A DNA stretch of 64,000 nucleotides from PLanc-01 sp035342095 (GCA_035342095.1 DAOQWL010000011.1:1-64000), one strand, 5' to 3'; positions 42,537-52,193 are shown, numbered from the stretch's first letter. Translations and numbers: made by a program. Notes: a model not told the origin generated them from the sequence alone.

Positions 42537-44024
42537 CTACGAGCGTACGGCAGCCTGCCGGGCGAGTTCGCCGAACAGACGGCCTCGCTGCTGGTAGTTC
42601 TCGAACATGTCGTAGCTGGCGCAGGCGGGACTGAGCAGCACCACGTCGCCCGGAGCCGCCAGGCGGCCGGCGATTTCGACCGCCTCGGCCAGGGAACCGG
42701 CAAACTGAACGTCGATCTTCCGTCCCGCCTGCGGCGCCGCGTGCACCGCGTCCGCGATCATGCGAGCGGTCTGCCCGATGAGGACAGTCGCCTTGGCTGA
42801 CGAAGCAATCGCCTCTCCCAGTACGGCGAATGGGGTATGCTTGTCGTATCCGCCCGCGATGAGGACCTTCGGGCAGTCGAAGGCCGAGAGGGCCACCATG
42901 GCGCCCTCGGGCGTCGTGGCCTTCGAATCGTTGTACCAGCGGACCCCTTTGCCCTCGGCGACCAGTTCGAGACGGTGCGGGAGGGCCTTGAAGCTCGGCA
43001 GGCAGGACCGGATGGACCGCTCGGAGACGCCAAAACACTTGGCGATCGCCATGGCAGCCGCGAGATTCGACAGGTTGGCCCGGCCGGGCAACGCGTACTC
43101 CCTGCGTATCTTGTCGCTGACGTCGTCTGCGGAGAACGTCAGACACACCCGGCCCGCCTGCGAACGATATTTCTCGTGCCAGGAACGTGCGATCGGGTCC
43201 TCGGCGTTGAAGATGGAGACCGCCGGGGCTTTCGCGTCGAGCGTCTGAAGGCTGAAGAGACCCTCTTTGGCGGCGCAGTACGCCTCGAACGTGCCGTAGC
43301 GATCCAGGTGGTTGGGCGTCAGGTTCGTCAGTAACGACACGTGCGGCGCCTTACGGACTTCCCCCAATTGCTCGACCTGGAAGCTGGAGATCTCCAATAC
43401 GACCAAGTCGTCCGGCTTGACATGGTCCAGGATGGTCAGCAGGGGTCTGTCGCCGATATTGCCGCTGAGCCAGACTTTCTTGTAGGGTACGTACGACGCA
43501 CCATCTTCCGGGAGATGGGACCTTTCGACAGCACGCGATCCTCGCCCCGCAGGTCGCTTGGAGCGCGCGTGCTCCAGGAGATGCGCGGTCAGGGTCGTGG
43601 TCGTGCTCTTGCCGTTGGCGCCGGTGATTCCGATGATCCGAGCGGGACAGGCCTGGAAGAACAACCCAATCTGCGAAGTGACGGTCCTGCCGCTGCGACG
43701 CGCGAGCTGCAGGAACTCGTTGTCGAGCGGGATCGCGGGGTTGGCGATCACCACGTCGGCGGTTGCGAAATCCTGGGGATCGTGTCCCCCGAGGTGGTAC
43801 TCGACGCCGGACAGGTCGGCCAACTGCTTGATGGAGTCCTGCAACTGGTCTTCCCGAGCCTTGTCCGTCACGACGACCTTCGCGCCGACCTGGACCGCAT
43901 AGCGGGCAGCATCGACGCCCCCGCCGAAACGTCCCAATCCCATGACCAGGACCTTGCGCCCGGACAGAGAAGCAGGCTGGTCGCAGGTCTCGCACATTGC
44001 CTGATTGGACGCCAATCCGTTCAT
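42537..44024 (-). CDS. murD: UDP-N-acetylmuramoylalanine--D-glutamate ligase MurD
   Basis: 495 residues, somewhat long. Adds D-Glu to UDP-MurNAc-Ala in peptidoglycan synthesis. N-domain VLVMGLGRFGGGVDAARYA; ATP site GITGANGKSTTTTLTAHLLE; VWLSGNIGDRPLL; LEISSFQVEQL; LTPNHLDRYGTFEAY; WYNDSKATTPEGAMVAL. Between HLLE and VWLSGNIG lies an insertion of about 30 residues (ARSKRPAGRGSRAVERSHLP then EDGASYVPYKK) absent from ordinary MurD. Its second half is encoded by repeat family C. AGGTGG lies six bases before the ATG. It is divergent from the GH36 gene. Confidence 0.93.
   Translation of the reverse strand: MNGLASNQAMCETCDQPASLSGRKVLVMGLGRFGGGVDAARYAVQVGAKVVVTDKAREDQLQDSIKQLADLSGVEYHLGGHDPQDFATADVVIANPAIPLDNEFLQLARRSGRTVTSQIGLFFQACPARIIGITGANGKSTTTTLTAHLLEHARSKRPAGRGSRAVERSHLPEDGASYVPYKKVWLSGNIGDRPLLTILDHVKPDDLVVLEISSFQVEQLGEVRKAPHVSLLTNLTPNHLDRYGTFEAYCAAKEGLFSLQTLDAKAPAVSIFNAEDPIARSWHEKYRSQAGRVCLTFSADDVSDKIRREYALPGRANLSNLAAAMAIAKCFGVSERSIRSCLPSFKALPHRLELVAEGKGVRWYNDSKATTPEGAMVALSAFDCPKVLIAGGYDKHTPFAVLGEAIASSAKATVLIGQTARMIADAVHAAPQAGRKIDVQFAGSLAEAVEIAGRLAAPGDVVLLSPACASYDMFENYQQRGRLFGELARQAAVRS
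43482..43509. repeat. Repeat family C copy 2, inside murD
   Basis: 28 bp matching the copy in the Bat-operon lipoprotein gene at 25 positions. It is translated as PEDGASYVPY-type residues in a MurD insertion, in the opposite sense to the other copy. Confidence 0.78.
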
Positions 44025-44237
44025 AGTCCACCACCTGCTGGATCGATTGACTGCATTATTCCCACAGGCAGTATCCTACCGCCGGCAGGACGCGGAAGGA
44101 AAGCGGAAACTCCCTCACCAGACGAGGAGACGACTGGATTTCCCTGGGAGGGAGGATATGCTGTGTCACTTGAGTCTCGGAGCATGTGTCGTCGTATGGG
44201 TTTCGATCTCGGTTCTTTCTTGGCGAGGGTTGGTCAT

Positions 44238-46754
44238 ATGTTTCACAAGCGTATCGTCGCGGGATTCGTCTACTGCCTGTTGCTGTGCTGGGCGGCGCCG
44301 AGCCAGGGTCAGACAGCCCGGGAACTCGAACAAAGGGACCAATGGGTGCGCAAGAACCTCGCGGCGGTCCGCGAAGTGCAGGCCGAAGTCCCCGCGCCGC
44401 AGCAGAAACCCCAACCGGGCCTGTTCGTCCTCGCCAACCATGACCCGGTGCAGAAGAACTCGCGGGGCGGCAAAGCCATGAAGCTCGGCACGACCGAATA
44501 CACTCGCGGCTTGTACTGCCATGCCACAAGCCGGCTTCTCGTGCGGCTGCCCGGTCCCGGGCGGACCTTCGATGCCGTGATCGGCGTCGATCACAACGAG
44601 AACACCCAGGCCGGCAGCGGCAGCGTTCACTTCTTCGTCACCGTGGGCGGCGCCGAGGTCTTCCGTTCCGACCTCATCCGAGGAGGAGGCGCCGCGGGCA
44701 TCCCCGTCCGCGTGGAACTCAACGGCGCGACGGAGTTCCTCCTGTGCGTCGACGACGCGGGCGACGGGATCGCCTGCGATCAGGCCGACTGGGCGGACGC
44801 CAGGGTGGTCCTGGCCGACGGTCGCACGATCTGGCTGGCCGACCTTCCCATGGTCGATGGCGAGGTCAAGCCGCTGCGCCCGCGCGAGGTCTCCAAACCG
44901 CCGTTCTCGTTCGTCTATGGCGGCCGGGGCTCCGACACACTGCTCGGCTCGTGGCAATTCAACGAGACGACGGAGAAGCTCGACGCAAATCGCAGCAAGC
45001 GAACGCAGGTCTACACCGATCCGAAGACGTCCCTGGTCGTTCGCTGCGAGATCGTGGATTATCGCGATTTCCCAACGGTGGAATGGACGCTCTACTTCAA
45101 GAACGCCGGCTCCACAGATACGCCCATCCTGGAGGACATTCAGTCGTTGGACACGCAGTTCGAACGGCGGGCCGCCAGCGAGTTCCTGCTCCATCATTTC
45201 GTCGGCAGCCCCTGCACCGCCTGGGACTACCGCCCACTGGAGACCTCGCTCAAGGCTCAAACGACGCAGCGGATCACCGGCGCAGGAGGCCGCCCGACGA
45301 ACAGCGACCTGCCCTACTTCAACCTGGAAACGGGCGACGGCGGCGTGATCGTCGCGGTGGGTTGGCCGGGACAATGGGCCGCCCGATTCGTCCGCGACGC
45401 CCAAACACACCTGCGCATCGCGGCGGGACAGGAACTGACACACCTGACGCTGCACCCGGGCGAAGAGATCCGCACGCCGCTGGTCGTGCTGCAATTCTAC
45501 CGCGGCGACTGGATCGACGCGCAGAACACCTGGCGCCGCTGGATGTGGGCGCACAACGTCCCGCGTCCCGGGGGCAAGACGCTCGTGCCGCAAATAGCCG
45601 CGTGCAGCTCGCACCAGTACGGGGAGATGATCAACGCCGATGAAGCCAGCCAGAAGATGTTCGTCGAGCGTTATCTCGGCGAGGGCCTGGCGTTGGATTA
45701 CTGGTGGATGGACGCCGGCTGGTACTGGAACAAGCACGGCTGGCCGCACGTCGGCACCTGGGAGGTGGACACGAATCGCTTCCCGAACGGCCTGCGGACC
45801 ATCAGCGACTACGCCCACGCCCGAGGCGTCAGGACCATCGTCTGGTTCGAGCCGGAACGGGTGGCCGCCGACACCTGGCTGAGCAACACGCATCCCGGCT
45901 GGATTCACGGCGGCGCCGCCGGCGGACTGCTCAAGCTCGGTGAGCCCGAGGTGCTCGAATGGCTCACCAACCACGTGGACAAGCTCCTGGTCGACCAGGG
46001 CGTCGATTTGTACCGCCAGGACTTCAACATGGACCCGCTCAATTTCTGGCGCGACGCCGATGTCCCCGACCGACAGGGCATCGCGGAGATCCGCCATGTC
46101 ACGAACTACCTCGCCTATTGGGACGAGCTGCGCCGTCGCCATCCGAACATGCTGATCGATTCGTGCGCCAGCGGCGGGCGACGCAACGACCTGGAGACCC
46201 TCCGCCGGGCGGTCCCGCTGCTCCGCAGCGATTTTCTCCTGGAACCGGTCAGCCAGCAGAACCACACCTACGGCATCGCCTTCTGGATCCCCTTCTACGG
46301 GACCGGGATCAACCAGTTCGACGCCTACAGCCTGCGGAGCTGCATTTGTCCCCACGTGACCGCCTGCTACGACATGCGCCGCCAGGACCAGGATTACAGC
46401 ACGGTCCGGCGTCTGCTGCGACAGTGGCGTCAGGAGATCGCGCCCAACTACTGGGGCGACTTCTATCCGCTGACGCCCTACAGCATGGACGACAACGTAT
46501 GGGTTGTCTGGCAATTCGACCGGCCCGAATGCGGACAAGGCATGGTGCAGGCGTTCCGACGGGCCAAAAGCGAGGAGAAGAGCACGCTCGTCCGGTTGCA
46601 AGGTCTCGATCCGCAGGCTCGATACCGCCTGGCTGATATCGACACGGATCGGACGTGGACGCAGCCGGGACAGGAACTCCTGGAACGGGGATTGCGAATC
46701 GAAAGCGACAAGCAGCCAGAAGCTGTCGTCGTTGCGTACGAGAGGATGAACTGA
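44238..46754 (+). CDS. Secreted GH36-type alpha-galactosidase with NPCBM-like domain
   Basis: 838 residues. Signal peptide (RIVAGFVYCLLLCWAAPSQG). Residues 60-230 resemble the NPCBM carbohydrate-binding domain (YTRGLYCHATSRLLVRLPGP, FDAVIGVDHNENTQAGSGSV). The GH36 catalytic part has DYWWMDAGWYWN, VWFEPERVAADTWL, nucleophile Asp in DLYRQDFNMDP and acid/base Asp in IDSCASGGRRNDLETLRR. It hydrolyses alpha-galactosides or similar alpha-glycosides, outside the cytoplasm. GAGGG lies nine bases before the ATG used; an upstream in-frame ATG would add 18 non-signal residues. Confidence 0.88.
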   Translation: MFHKRIVAGFVYCLLLCWAAPSQGQTARELEQRDQWVRKNLAAVREVQAEVPAPQQKPQPGLFVLANHDPVQKNSRGGKAMKLGTTEYTRGLYCHATSRLLVRLPGPGRTFDAVIGVDHNENTQAGSGSVHFFVTVGGAEVFRSDLIRGGGAAGIPVRVELNGATEFLLCVDDAGDGIACDQADWADARVVLADGRTIWLADLPMVDGEVKPLRPREVSKPPFSFVYGGRGSDTLLGSWQFNETTEKLDANRSKRTQVYTDPKTSLVVRCEIVDYRDFPTVEWTLYFKNAGSTDTPILEDIQSLDTQFERRAASEFLLHHFVGSPCTAWDYRPLETSLKAQTTQRITGAGGRPTNSDLPYFNLETGDGGVIVAVGWPGQWAARFVRDAQTHLRIAAGQELTHLTLHPGEEIRTPLVVLQFYRGDWIDAQNTWRRWMWAHNVPRPGGKTLVPQIAACSSHQYGEMINADEASQKMFVERYLGEGLALDYWWMDAGWYWNKHGWPHVGTWEVDTNRFPNGLRTISDYAHARGVRTIVWFEPERVAADTWLSNTHPGWIHGGAAGGLLKLGEPEVLEWLTNHVDKLLVDQGVDLYRQDFNMDPLNFWRDADVPDRQGIAEIRHVTNYLAYWDELRRRHPNMLIDSCASGGRRNDLETLRRAVPLLRSDFLLEPVSQQNHTYGIAFWIPFYGTGINQFDAYSLRSCICPHVTACYDMRRQDQDYSTVRRLLRQWRQEIAPNYWGDFYPLTPYSMDDNVWVVWQFDRPECGQGMVQAFRRAKSEEKSTLVRLQGLDPQARYRLADIDTDRTWTQPGQELLERGLRIESDKQPEAVVVAYERMN

Positions 46755-46800
46755 TCCTCGGCGGTGAAGCTCGCTTGCAGTGACGCCGTAAGGCGTTATC

Positions 46801-46857
46801 CGTAGCATGGGCGTCCCGCCCATGATTCCGGATCACGGGCAAGATGCCCGTGCTACG
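46801..46857. repeat. Repeat family E copy 2
   Basis: 57 bp with perfect CGTAGCA/TGCTACG ends and two internal hairpins (ATGGGCG/CGCCCAT and CACGGGCA/TGCCCGTG). It lies 47 bases after the GH36 stop in the convergent gap with the MenG gene. Confidence 0.82.
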
Positions 46858-46896
46858 AGATACCCTTACGGGCGCATTACGAACGGGGATCGTCGC

Positions 46897-47640
46897 TCAG
46901 CCGGATGGTTTGACGCCCCGATAGATCGAAGCGACCCCCCAGGTCAGCGGGGTCGCCGAGACCTGGACAAAGCCGGCACTTTCCATCAGGGCACAGAACT
47001 CGCTCGGACGATAGAACGCCTCAATCGATTCATTGAGGTATCGGTACGCACACCGATCTCCGGAAACGACCGCGCCGAGGAAGGGGACGCCTAGACGCAG
47101 GTACTTCAGATGGCACCAGCGGACGGTCCGATTCTCCGGCAACGAGAACTCGAGGATCAGCGTTTGACCGCCGGCCTTGAGGATGCGGAGGATTTCTCGA
47201 AGGGTCGCTCCCACATCGGAGGTATTGCGGATGCCGAACGCCATCGTGACCGCATCGAACGAATCCCCGGCGAACGGCGTCGCACAAGCATCGGCGCGGA
47301 CCAGCTCGGCGCGATCCGCCAGTCTCGCCCTCCCGAGTTTCTCGCGGCACAGACTCAGCATCCGCTCGGAGACGTCGAGGCCCACCGCACCCGCAGGAGG
47401 AGGAATCCGCCGCAACAGGGCGATCAGCATGTCCCCGGTGCCGGTGGCCAGATCCGCGATTTGCCCTCCTCCACTCTCCCCGAGCAACTCCGCCGCTCTG
47501 CGGCGCCAGGCCCAATCCCGGCCCAGCGACAACAGGTGATTCAGAAGGTCGTAGGTCGGCGCGATGCGGTCGAACATCTCTCCCACACGAGACGGCCCAC
47601 CATACTCGGCACTACCCGCGGTCGGAGGGTCCTTGCCCAT
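46897..47640 (-). CDS. menG: Demethylmenaquinone methyltransferase MenG/UbiE
   Basis: 247 residues. SAM-dependent C-methylation in the last step of menaquinone synthesis. Motifs: FDRIAPTYDLLNHLLSLGRD, ADLATGTGDMLIALLRR, DAVTMAFGIRNTSDVGATLR, ILEFSLPENRTVRWCHLKYL. No strong binding site is seen before the ATG, which lies 18 bases after the pyrF stop, so it is probably co-translated. No other quinone-pathway gene is in the window, so the substrate (menaquinone rather than ubiquinone) is inferred from the phylum. Confidence 0.9.
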   Translation of the reverse strand: MGKDPPTAGSAEYGGPSRVGEMFDRIAPTYDLLNHLLSLGRDWAWRRRAAELLGESGGGQIADLATGTGDMLIALLRRIPPPAGAVGLDVSERMLSLCREKLGRARLADRAELVRADACATPFAGDSFDAVTMAFGIRNTSDVGATLREILRILKAGGQTLILEFSLPENRTVRWCHLKYLRLGVPFLGAVVSGDRCAYRYLNESIEAFYRPSEFCALMESAGFVQVSATPLTWGVASIYRGVKPSG

Positions 47641-47658
47641 GCGCCACGCGACAAACGA

Positions 47659-48609
47659 TCAGAGCTTCGACTGCATCGCGTTGGACAGGTCGATCTTGGC
47701 GTCGACCACCGCCTGCTCAATGCACTTCTTCCAGTCGTCGCCGAACTGGTCTCTGTACTGGGGCCTCTCGTAGGCATAGATGATCGAGCGAGATGCGTTG
47801 ATCAACGCGCCGGTCCCGTCGGGCTTGCAGAATCGAATGCAATCCACCGCCTGGGCCCCCTGGGCGCCGTAGCCCGGGACGAGGAACCAGGTCTTGTCAT
47901 ATTTCGTCCGCAGCGACGCGGTGGCTTCCGGCGCGGTTCCGCCGACGACCATGCCAATGTCGCTGTAACCCTTCTCCCCCATGTACTCGGGCTGGGCTCC
48001 GATTTCCCCGACGATTTGGGCCATCTTCTCGTACATGGCTTGCCCTTCGGCGTCTCTGAAATCCTGAAGGGCGGCGGCCGACGGATTGCTCGTCCGAACC
48101 AGCACGAACACACCTTTGCCCTGCGAAGCTGCCATCTTGGCGAAGGGCTCGATCCCATCGGCGCCCGTGTAGCCGTGGATCGTGATGGCGTCGGGCGCCA
48201 GCACGTCTTCCAGACCGGTCAGCTCGGAATTCTGCAGGTGGGCTGCGGCGTACATCTCCGCCGTGTGGCCGATATCGCCGCGCTTCACATCGCCGATGAT
48301 CTCCAGACCCAAGCTGTCCGCCTCGCTGATCAGAGAGTAGTAGGATTCCAGCCCTTCCCAGAGATACCTCTCGAAGAACGCGACGTTGATCTTCACCGCC
48401 GGGACGATCCCCGCGACGATCCGCATCGCCTGCACACAGAAATCGAAGATGGCATCGACGGCCGCGGCGGCATCGAATTCGTCGTTCATCTGCCGATGGC
48501 CTCTTATGGCCGCGGGCAATCGACTGTAAATCGGATCCAATCCTATCACTAACGGCGTCTTCTTCGACTGGACGGCGGCCAGCAGCCGATCTGAAAAGTG
48601 GCTTGACAT
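47659..48609 (-). CDS. pyrF: Orotidine 5'-phosphate decarboxylase, type 2
   Basis: 316 residues, the long subfamily 2 form found in actinobacteria and planctomycetes. Final step of UMP synthesis. Motifs: PLVIGLDPIYSRLP, VPAVKINVAFFERY, catalytic EIIGDVKRGDIGHTAEMYA and TWFLVPGYGAQGAQ near the phosphate site. The start MSSHFSDRLLAAVQ has GGAAGG 11 bases upstream. First gene of a probable pyrF-menG unit, divergent from the next gene. Confidence 0.93.
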   Translation of the reverse strand: MSSHFSDRLLAAVQSKKTPLVIGLDPIYSRLPAAIRGHRQMNDEFDAAAAVDAIFDFCVQAMRIVAGIVPAVKINVAFFERYLWEGLESYYSLISEADSLGLEIIGDVKRGDIGHTAEMYAAAHLQNSELTGLEDVLAPDAITIHGYTGADGIEPFAKMAASQGKGVFVLVRTSNPSAAALQDFRDAEGQAMYEKMAQIVGEIGAQPEYMGEKGYSDIGMVVGGTAPEATASLRTKYDKTWFLVPGYGAQGAQAVDCIRFCKPDGTGALINASRSIIYAYERPQYRDQFGDDWKKCIEQAVVDAKIDLSNAMQSKL

Positions 48610-48797
48610 AATCGGACGAACCTTCCTTTCAAAACTCTTTCTACGAAACGTGGGAACCACTATAATCGCCGCCGCAGTGTCGGGCAAGACAGAATTCGGG
48701 CGTTCAGGCTTTTCCGTGAACGAATTGGAGTCCTGCCGGATATGGAGCGGAGGCCGCATTTTGCGGCGTCGCCGCGCGAATTCCCGTTGGGGTCCCT

Positions 48798-49493
48798 GTG
48801 AAGAAACCGAAGAAATCCAGACGCAAGAAACTGCTCATTTGGCTAGCCATCGACGTGGCGGCGGCCGTCATCATCGTTTCTCTGCTGCACCACCGGCCGG
48901 CCGGGTATCATCCTGTGCTGCCGCCGGCCGGCGCCGACCCGAACGAGCAGCGAGTTCATCGCTACCTTACGCATGACCTGGGCAACAAGCTCTACAACGG
49001 CGCCCAGAGACAGCAGCCGTTCGAACTGACCGTGCTCGAAGACCGTCTCAACGAGGCCCTCGCCCAGGCAGGGTGGTTGCAGGAATCCGCGGGAATCCAG
49101 CTCTCGGCCCCCGCGATCGCGTTCAAACCGGGACGGGTGGTCCTCATGGGCACGGCCGACGTCCAGGGCGCCGGATTCGTCGTCACCATCGAGCTCGGTC
49201 CGCAAATCATGGAAGATGGTCGTCTCAACCTCGTCGTCGAGAAGGTCAAAGTCGGCGCGATGAACATCACCTGGCCAGCCCAGATCATGGGCAGCAAGAT
49301 GTACCGACAGCGCCTCGATGCAGGGGAGGTCGACCCCGAGGATTGGCGCACCAAGATTGCGGCGTCCCTGTTTGCGAAGGAACCTTTCGATCCGGTCCTG
49401 CTTCTCGAGGACAAGTGGATCCGTCTGGAGCGCATGGACGTTCGTCAAGGGGAACTGCTCCTGCGTTTCGTGCCTGCGAAAGAGCCTCAATAG
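48798..49493 (+). CDS. Membrane-anchored protein of unknown function
   Basis: 231 residues from a GTG with GGGG upstream. A very basic N-terminus (MKKPKKSRRKKLL), then one membrane segment (IWLAIDVAAAVIIVSLLHH), then an extracytoplasmic domain (FELTVLEDRLNEALAQAGWL, GRVVLMGTADVQGAGFVVTI, GRLNLVVEKVKVGAMNITWP). The layout recalls YpmS/DUF2140-type lipid-binding-like proteins, but the match is weak. TATAAT lies 132 bases upstream, with a poor -35. Confidence 0.6.
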   Translation: MKKPKKSRRKKLLIWLAIDVAAAVIIVSLLHHRPAGYHPVLPPAGADPNEQRVHRYLTHDLGNKLYNGAQRQQPFELTVLEDRLNEALAQAGWLQESAGIQLSAPAIAFKPGRVVLMGTADVQGAGFVVTIELGPQIMEDGRLNLVVEKVKVGAMNITWPAQIMGSKMYRQRLDAGEVDPEDWRTKIAASLFAKEPFDPVLLLEDKWIRLERMDVRQGELLLRFVPAKEPQ

Positions 49494-49554
49494 AACGAGC
49501 CCGGAGACGGACTTCCCCAGGCTCGAATGGTCGCTCTGCAGCGGTTCCCTGCGA

Positions 49555-51306
49555 TCAGGTCGCGATGCCCTTTGCCCCGTTGCGCCGCAGGAAGTGGACG
49601 ATCAGACTCAGTCCGACGAAGGCCCCGATCAGGACGAGGGTCCACCAGCCGATCTTCGGCCACAGGCTCCAGATACTGACGAACGTCGCGGCGGCCGTGG
49701 CAAACACCATCAGGACGTTCCAGAGAATGCGACGGCCACCAGTCGGCAGGCTGTCGCCGAGCGTGCCTTTGCTATTCATCATGAGCAGGAACGTGAAGTA
49801 GGCAATCGGCAGAAGCACAGAGCAGAATGCCGAAGTCGCGATGGCCAGCCAGGGAGCGGGCTGCTTCCAGAAGATGGCGCCGATGGCCCCCACGGAGACC
49901 ATGAGCGACCCGATCCGCTGGGTCCACCCGCCGGGCGCTTTGCCCAGCATCTCACAGAAGCACAGGCCATTGATGGACATCAGGATCGTCGCGGCGCTGA
50001 GCCCGAGACCCATGACGCCGAGCCCGAAGAGATACTGTGCGACGGTCTTGCCGGTCAGAGGCGTCAGGGTGTTCGCGAGGTTGAAGTTGTCCCTCTTAAC
50101 CAGCATAGCCGCCATCAGCTTGTCAGCGTGCGGCAGGGCATCGACCCGCTTCTGCTGCTCGTCGGCCGAGAGGGAGGCGAAGGCATCCTTGCCCACCTCG
50201 AAGGCCACCCGGTTTTTCAGGAGCGTGTTGTACTGGCCGACGAGGTTCGGCGCAGGCGTCTCGGTGACAACGCCTCCTTCGACCGCGGGCACGAACCCCG
50301 GCGCCGGCTTGGTGTGGAACTGAGAAGACGCCGCCATTACGACAAATCCAGTCGCCAGGACGAACGGGATGAACAGGCCGGTCGAGAGGTCGAAGATCGC
50401 CAGACCGCGGAAGTCCTTGTCCCAGCCCCGCCGCATCATCGAGTAGGGGAACATGAATGTCATGTTGATGCCCACGGTGGCGGCGATGGCGCTGATGATG
50501 ACGCCCCGCTGCTGATCGGTGATCATATCGACCCAGTACGCACGGCCGCTCTCGGCGACGGCCTGCAGATACGGAGCCAGACGCTCGACAGGCTGGAACA
50601 GCATCTTCAGGTGCGGCACCAGACCCTTGGCTGCCTCGGCCCAGTCCATCTGGCCGCGGAACGTCAGTTTGAGCACGACAAAGAGGAAACACAGCACGAT
50701 CATGCTGACAATGGCGCGGATGATGTTCTCGAAGATCCGCACGCCCCGCCCGCCGAGGCTGTAGAACATCGAGACCGCAATGCACGCAGTGAGGAACAAC
50801 AGGACGGCCACGACGCGGGCGGTGTCCCCCTGGATCAGGCTGCCCTCGCCGCCGCCGAAGACGCCGGGCAGGAGATTCTGTTGAATGGCCGCCGTGCCCA
50901 GGCTGAACTGCGGCATGGACCACACGAGATTGGCCGCCATCGAAGCCAGCAGCCAGCTCCAGCCGAGGACCGGACTGACGTGCTTGTTGATCGCTCGCAG
51001 GGGACGCTCGCCGGTGGAGAGGGTCACGTAGGCGATGGCGGCCAGCATGGCGATGCCCCACATCATGGCCACCGGCTGAAGCCATAGGAAGGTGAAGCCG
51101 GACAGCACGCCCAGATAGAGACTCGACGCAAACGACACGCCGCCGACGGTAATGCCGCTCTGGAGCCAGCCTGGTCCGGAGAGTCGGACGAAGGTCCGGA
51201 GCATCGCGCCCCGGCCTTGCGCCCTTGCCTCCGCGATCATCCGGCGGTCTCTCTCGATTCGTGGATTCGGATGCGTCGTCGCCGCCGCGGGTTGCTTATC
51301 TGCCAT
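49555..51306 (-). CDS. Nramp-related transporter with altered metal-site motifs
   Basis: 583 residues, about 11-12 membrane segments. The order of segments and GPGWLQSGITVGGVSFASSL resemble Nramp divalent-metal transporters. The usual DPGN of segment 1 is replaced by ITVGG, and the segment 6 MPH region reads NMTFMFPYSMMRRGWDKDF. So it belongs to an Nramp-related branch whose substrate may not be Mn/Fe. A long periplasmic-type insertion (KPAPGFVPAVEGGVVTETPA to NLANTLTPLTGKT) lies between later segments. The start MADKQPAAAT has GGGAGG six bases upstream. Confidence 0.78.
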   Translation of the reverse strand: MADKQPAAATTHPNPRIERDRRMIAEARAQGRGAMLRTFVRLSGPGWLQSGITVGGVSFASSLYLGVLSGFTFLWLQPVAMMWGIAMLAAIAYVTLSTGERPLRAINKHVSPVLGWSWLLASMAANLVWSMPQFSLGTAAIQQNLLPGVFGGGEGSLIQGDTARVVAVLLFLTACIAVSMFYSLGGRGVRIFENIIRAIVSMIVLCFLFVVLKLTFRGQMDWAEAAKGLVPHLKMLFQPVERLAPYLQAVAESGRAYWVDMITDQQRGVIISAIAATVGINMTFMFPYSMMRRGWDKDFRGLAIFDLSTGLFIPFVLATGFVVMAASSQFHTKPAPGFVPAVEGGVVTETPAPNLVGQYNTLLKNRVAFEVGKDAFASLSADEQQKRVDALPHADKLMAAMLVKRDNFNLANTLTPLTGKTVAQYLFGLGVMGLGLSAATILMSINGLCFCEMLGKAPGGWTQRIGSLMVSVGAIGAIFWKQPAPWLAIATSAFCSVLLPIAYFTFLLMMNSKGTLGDSLPTGGRRILWNVLMVFATAAATFVSIWSLWPKIGWWTLVLIGAFVGLSLIVHFLRRNGAKGIAT

Positions 51307-51437
51307 CGTTTGCCTCCCGGTCAAAGGGTCACTGCCACGGACGCCTGTTACAACGCAGACGTGCGATCTATTCTCGGCCAATGCCGGAACCCTGTCAACT
51401 CTTCGCGTGCGGACACCCGTCCCAGGCACAAGTCCTG

Positions 51438-51466
51438 TTGCCATTCAGGAGGCGCGCTGCTATAAT
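51438..51466 (+). promoter_or_regulatory. Near-consensus sigma-70 promoter
   Basis: TTGCCA and TATAAT with a 17-base spacer, the best promoter match in the window. It drives the decayed beta-helix gene immediately downstream. Confidence 0.65.
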
Positions 51467-51494
51467 AGAGGGGCAAGGATGGAGGGTAGATTTA

Positions 51495-52193
51495 TGGGAC
51501 GCGGAGTCGGCACGGGATTTTCGGAGGAGAAGGTGGAAAAGAGGCTTCTTGCAGTCATCTTGCCGACTCTCGTGGTGGGCACCCTGGCTGCGGAAGAGCC
51601 GGTCCAATTTGCGGACGCGACGCTCAAGGCGACCGACGACGCCGCCAGAGACGGCGACGCGATCCGCGTGTACTCAGGGACATCTCCTGAGACCGTCGAC
51701 CTTGCACCCCTACCGGCTTGGTCTTCACCGGTGGCAAGAACCCCCTCGCGGCAGCGGTCCATTGCTCGGGCAGTACGCTGACGCTCGCCAACTGCCTGAT
51801 CGTCGGAAACCAAGCGAGTGATCCGACTGGGGCAATACCCCAGACGAGATCGCCACGAGCGGGACCGGAGAGGTTGCCGCTCGCTACTGTGACGTCGCCG
51901 GCGTCTGGACCGGCATCGGCTGCATCCACATCAATCCTCTGTTTGTGCACAAGGGGTACTGGACAGACCCCGATGCGACCTGGGTCATGGGAGACTATCA
52001 TCTCCAGTCCGAAACAGGACGATGGGACCCCGAGGCAGGCGTCTGCGTGCAGGACGACGCGACCAGTCCCTGCATCGACGCAGGCGATCCGAATAGCCCG
52101 GTTGGGCAGGAGCCATTGCCGCACGCAGGGATCGTCAATCAGGGCGTCTACGGCGGCACCACTGAGGCGAGCAAGTCAGCAGTCGAACTGTAA
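51495..52193 (+). pseudogene. Frameshifted secreted beta-helix protein gene
   Basis: Three pieces of one planctomycete-type surface protein lie in different frames. A signal peptide and start (KRLLAVILPTLVVGTLAAEE, PVQFADATLKATDDAARDGD) is followed, in a second frame, by VFTGGKNPLAAAVHCSGSTL and TLANCLIVGN. A third frame gives YCDVAGVWTGIGCIHINPLF, VMGDYHLQSETGRWDP, SPCIDAGDPNSPVGQE and QGVYGGTTEASKS. These are a right-handed beta-helix and its usual C-terminus. At least two frameshifts and internal deletions have reduced a protein normally several hundred residues long, although the promoter is intact. Confidence 0.75.

Noticed and set aside
44158..44240. Alternative gene start upstream of the GH36 gene at an ATG preceded by GGGAGGGAGG
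   Set aside because: It is out of phase with the GH36 frame and its product has no coherent domain; the in-frame ATG at 44238 gives a clean signal peptide.
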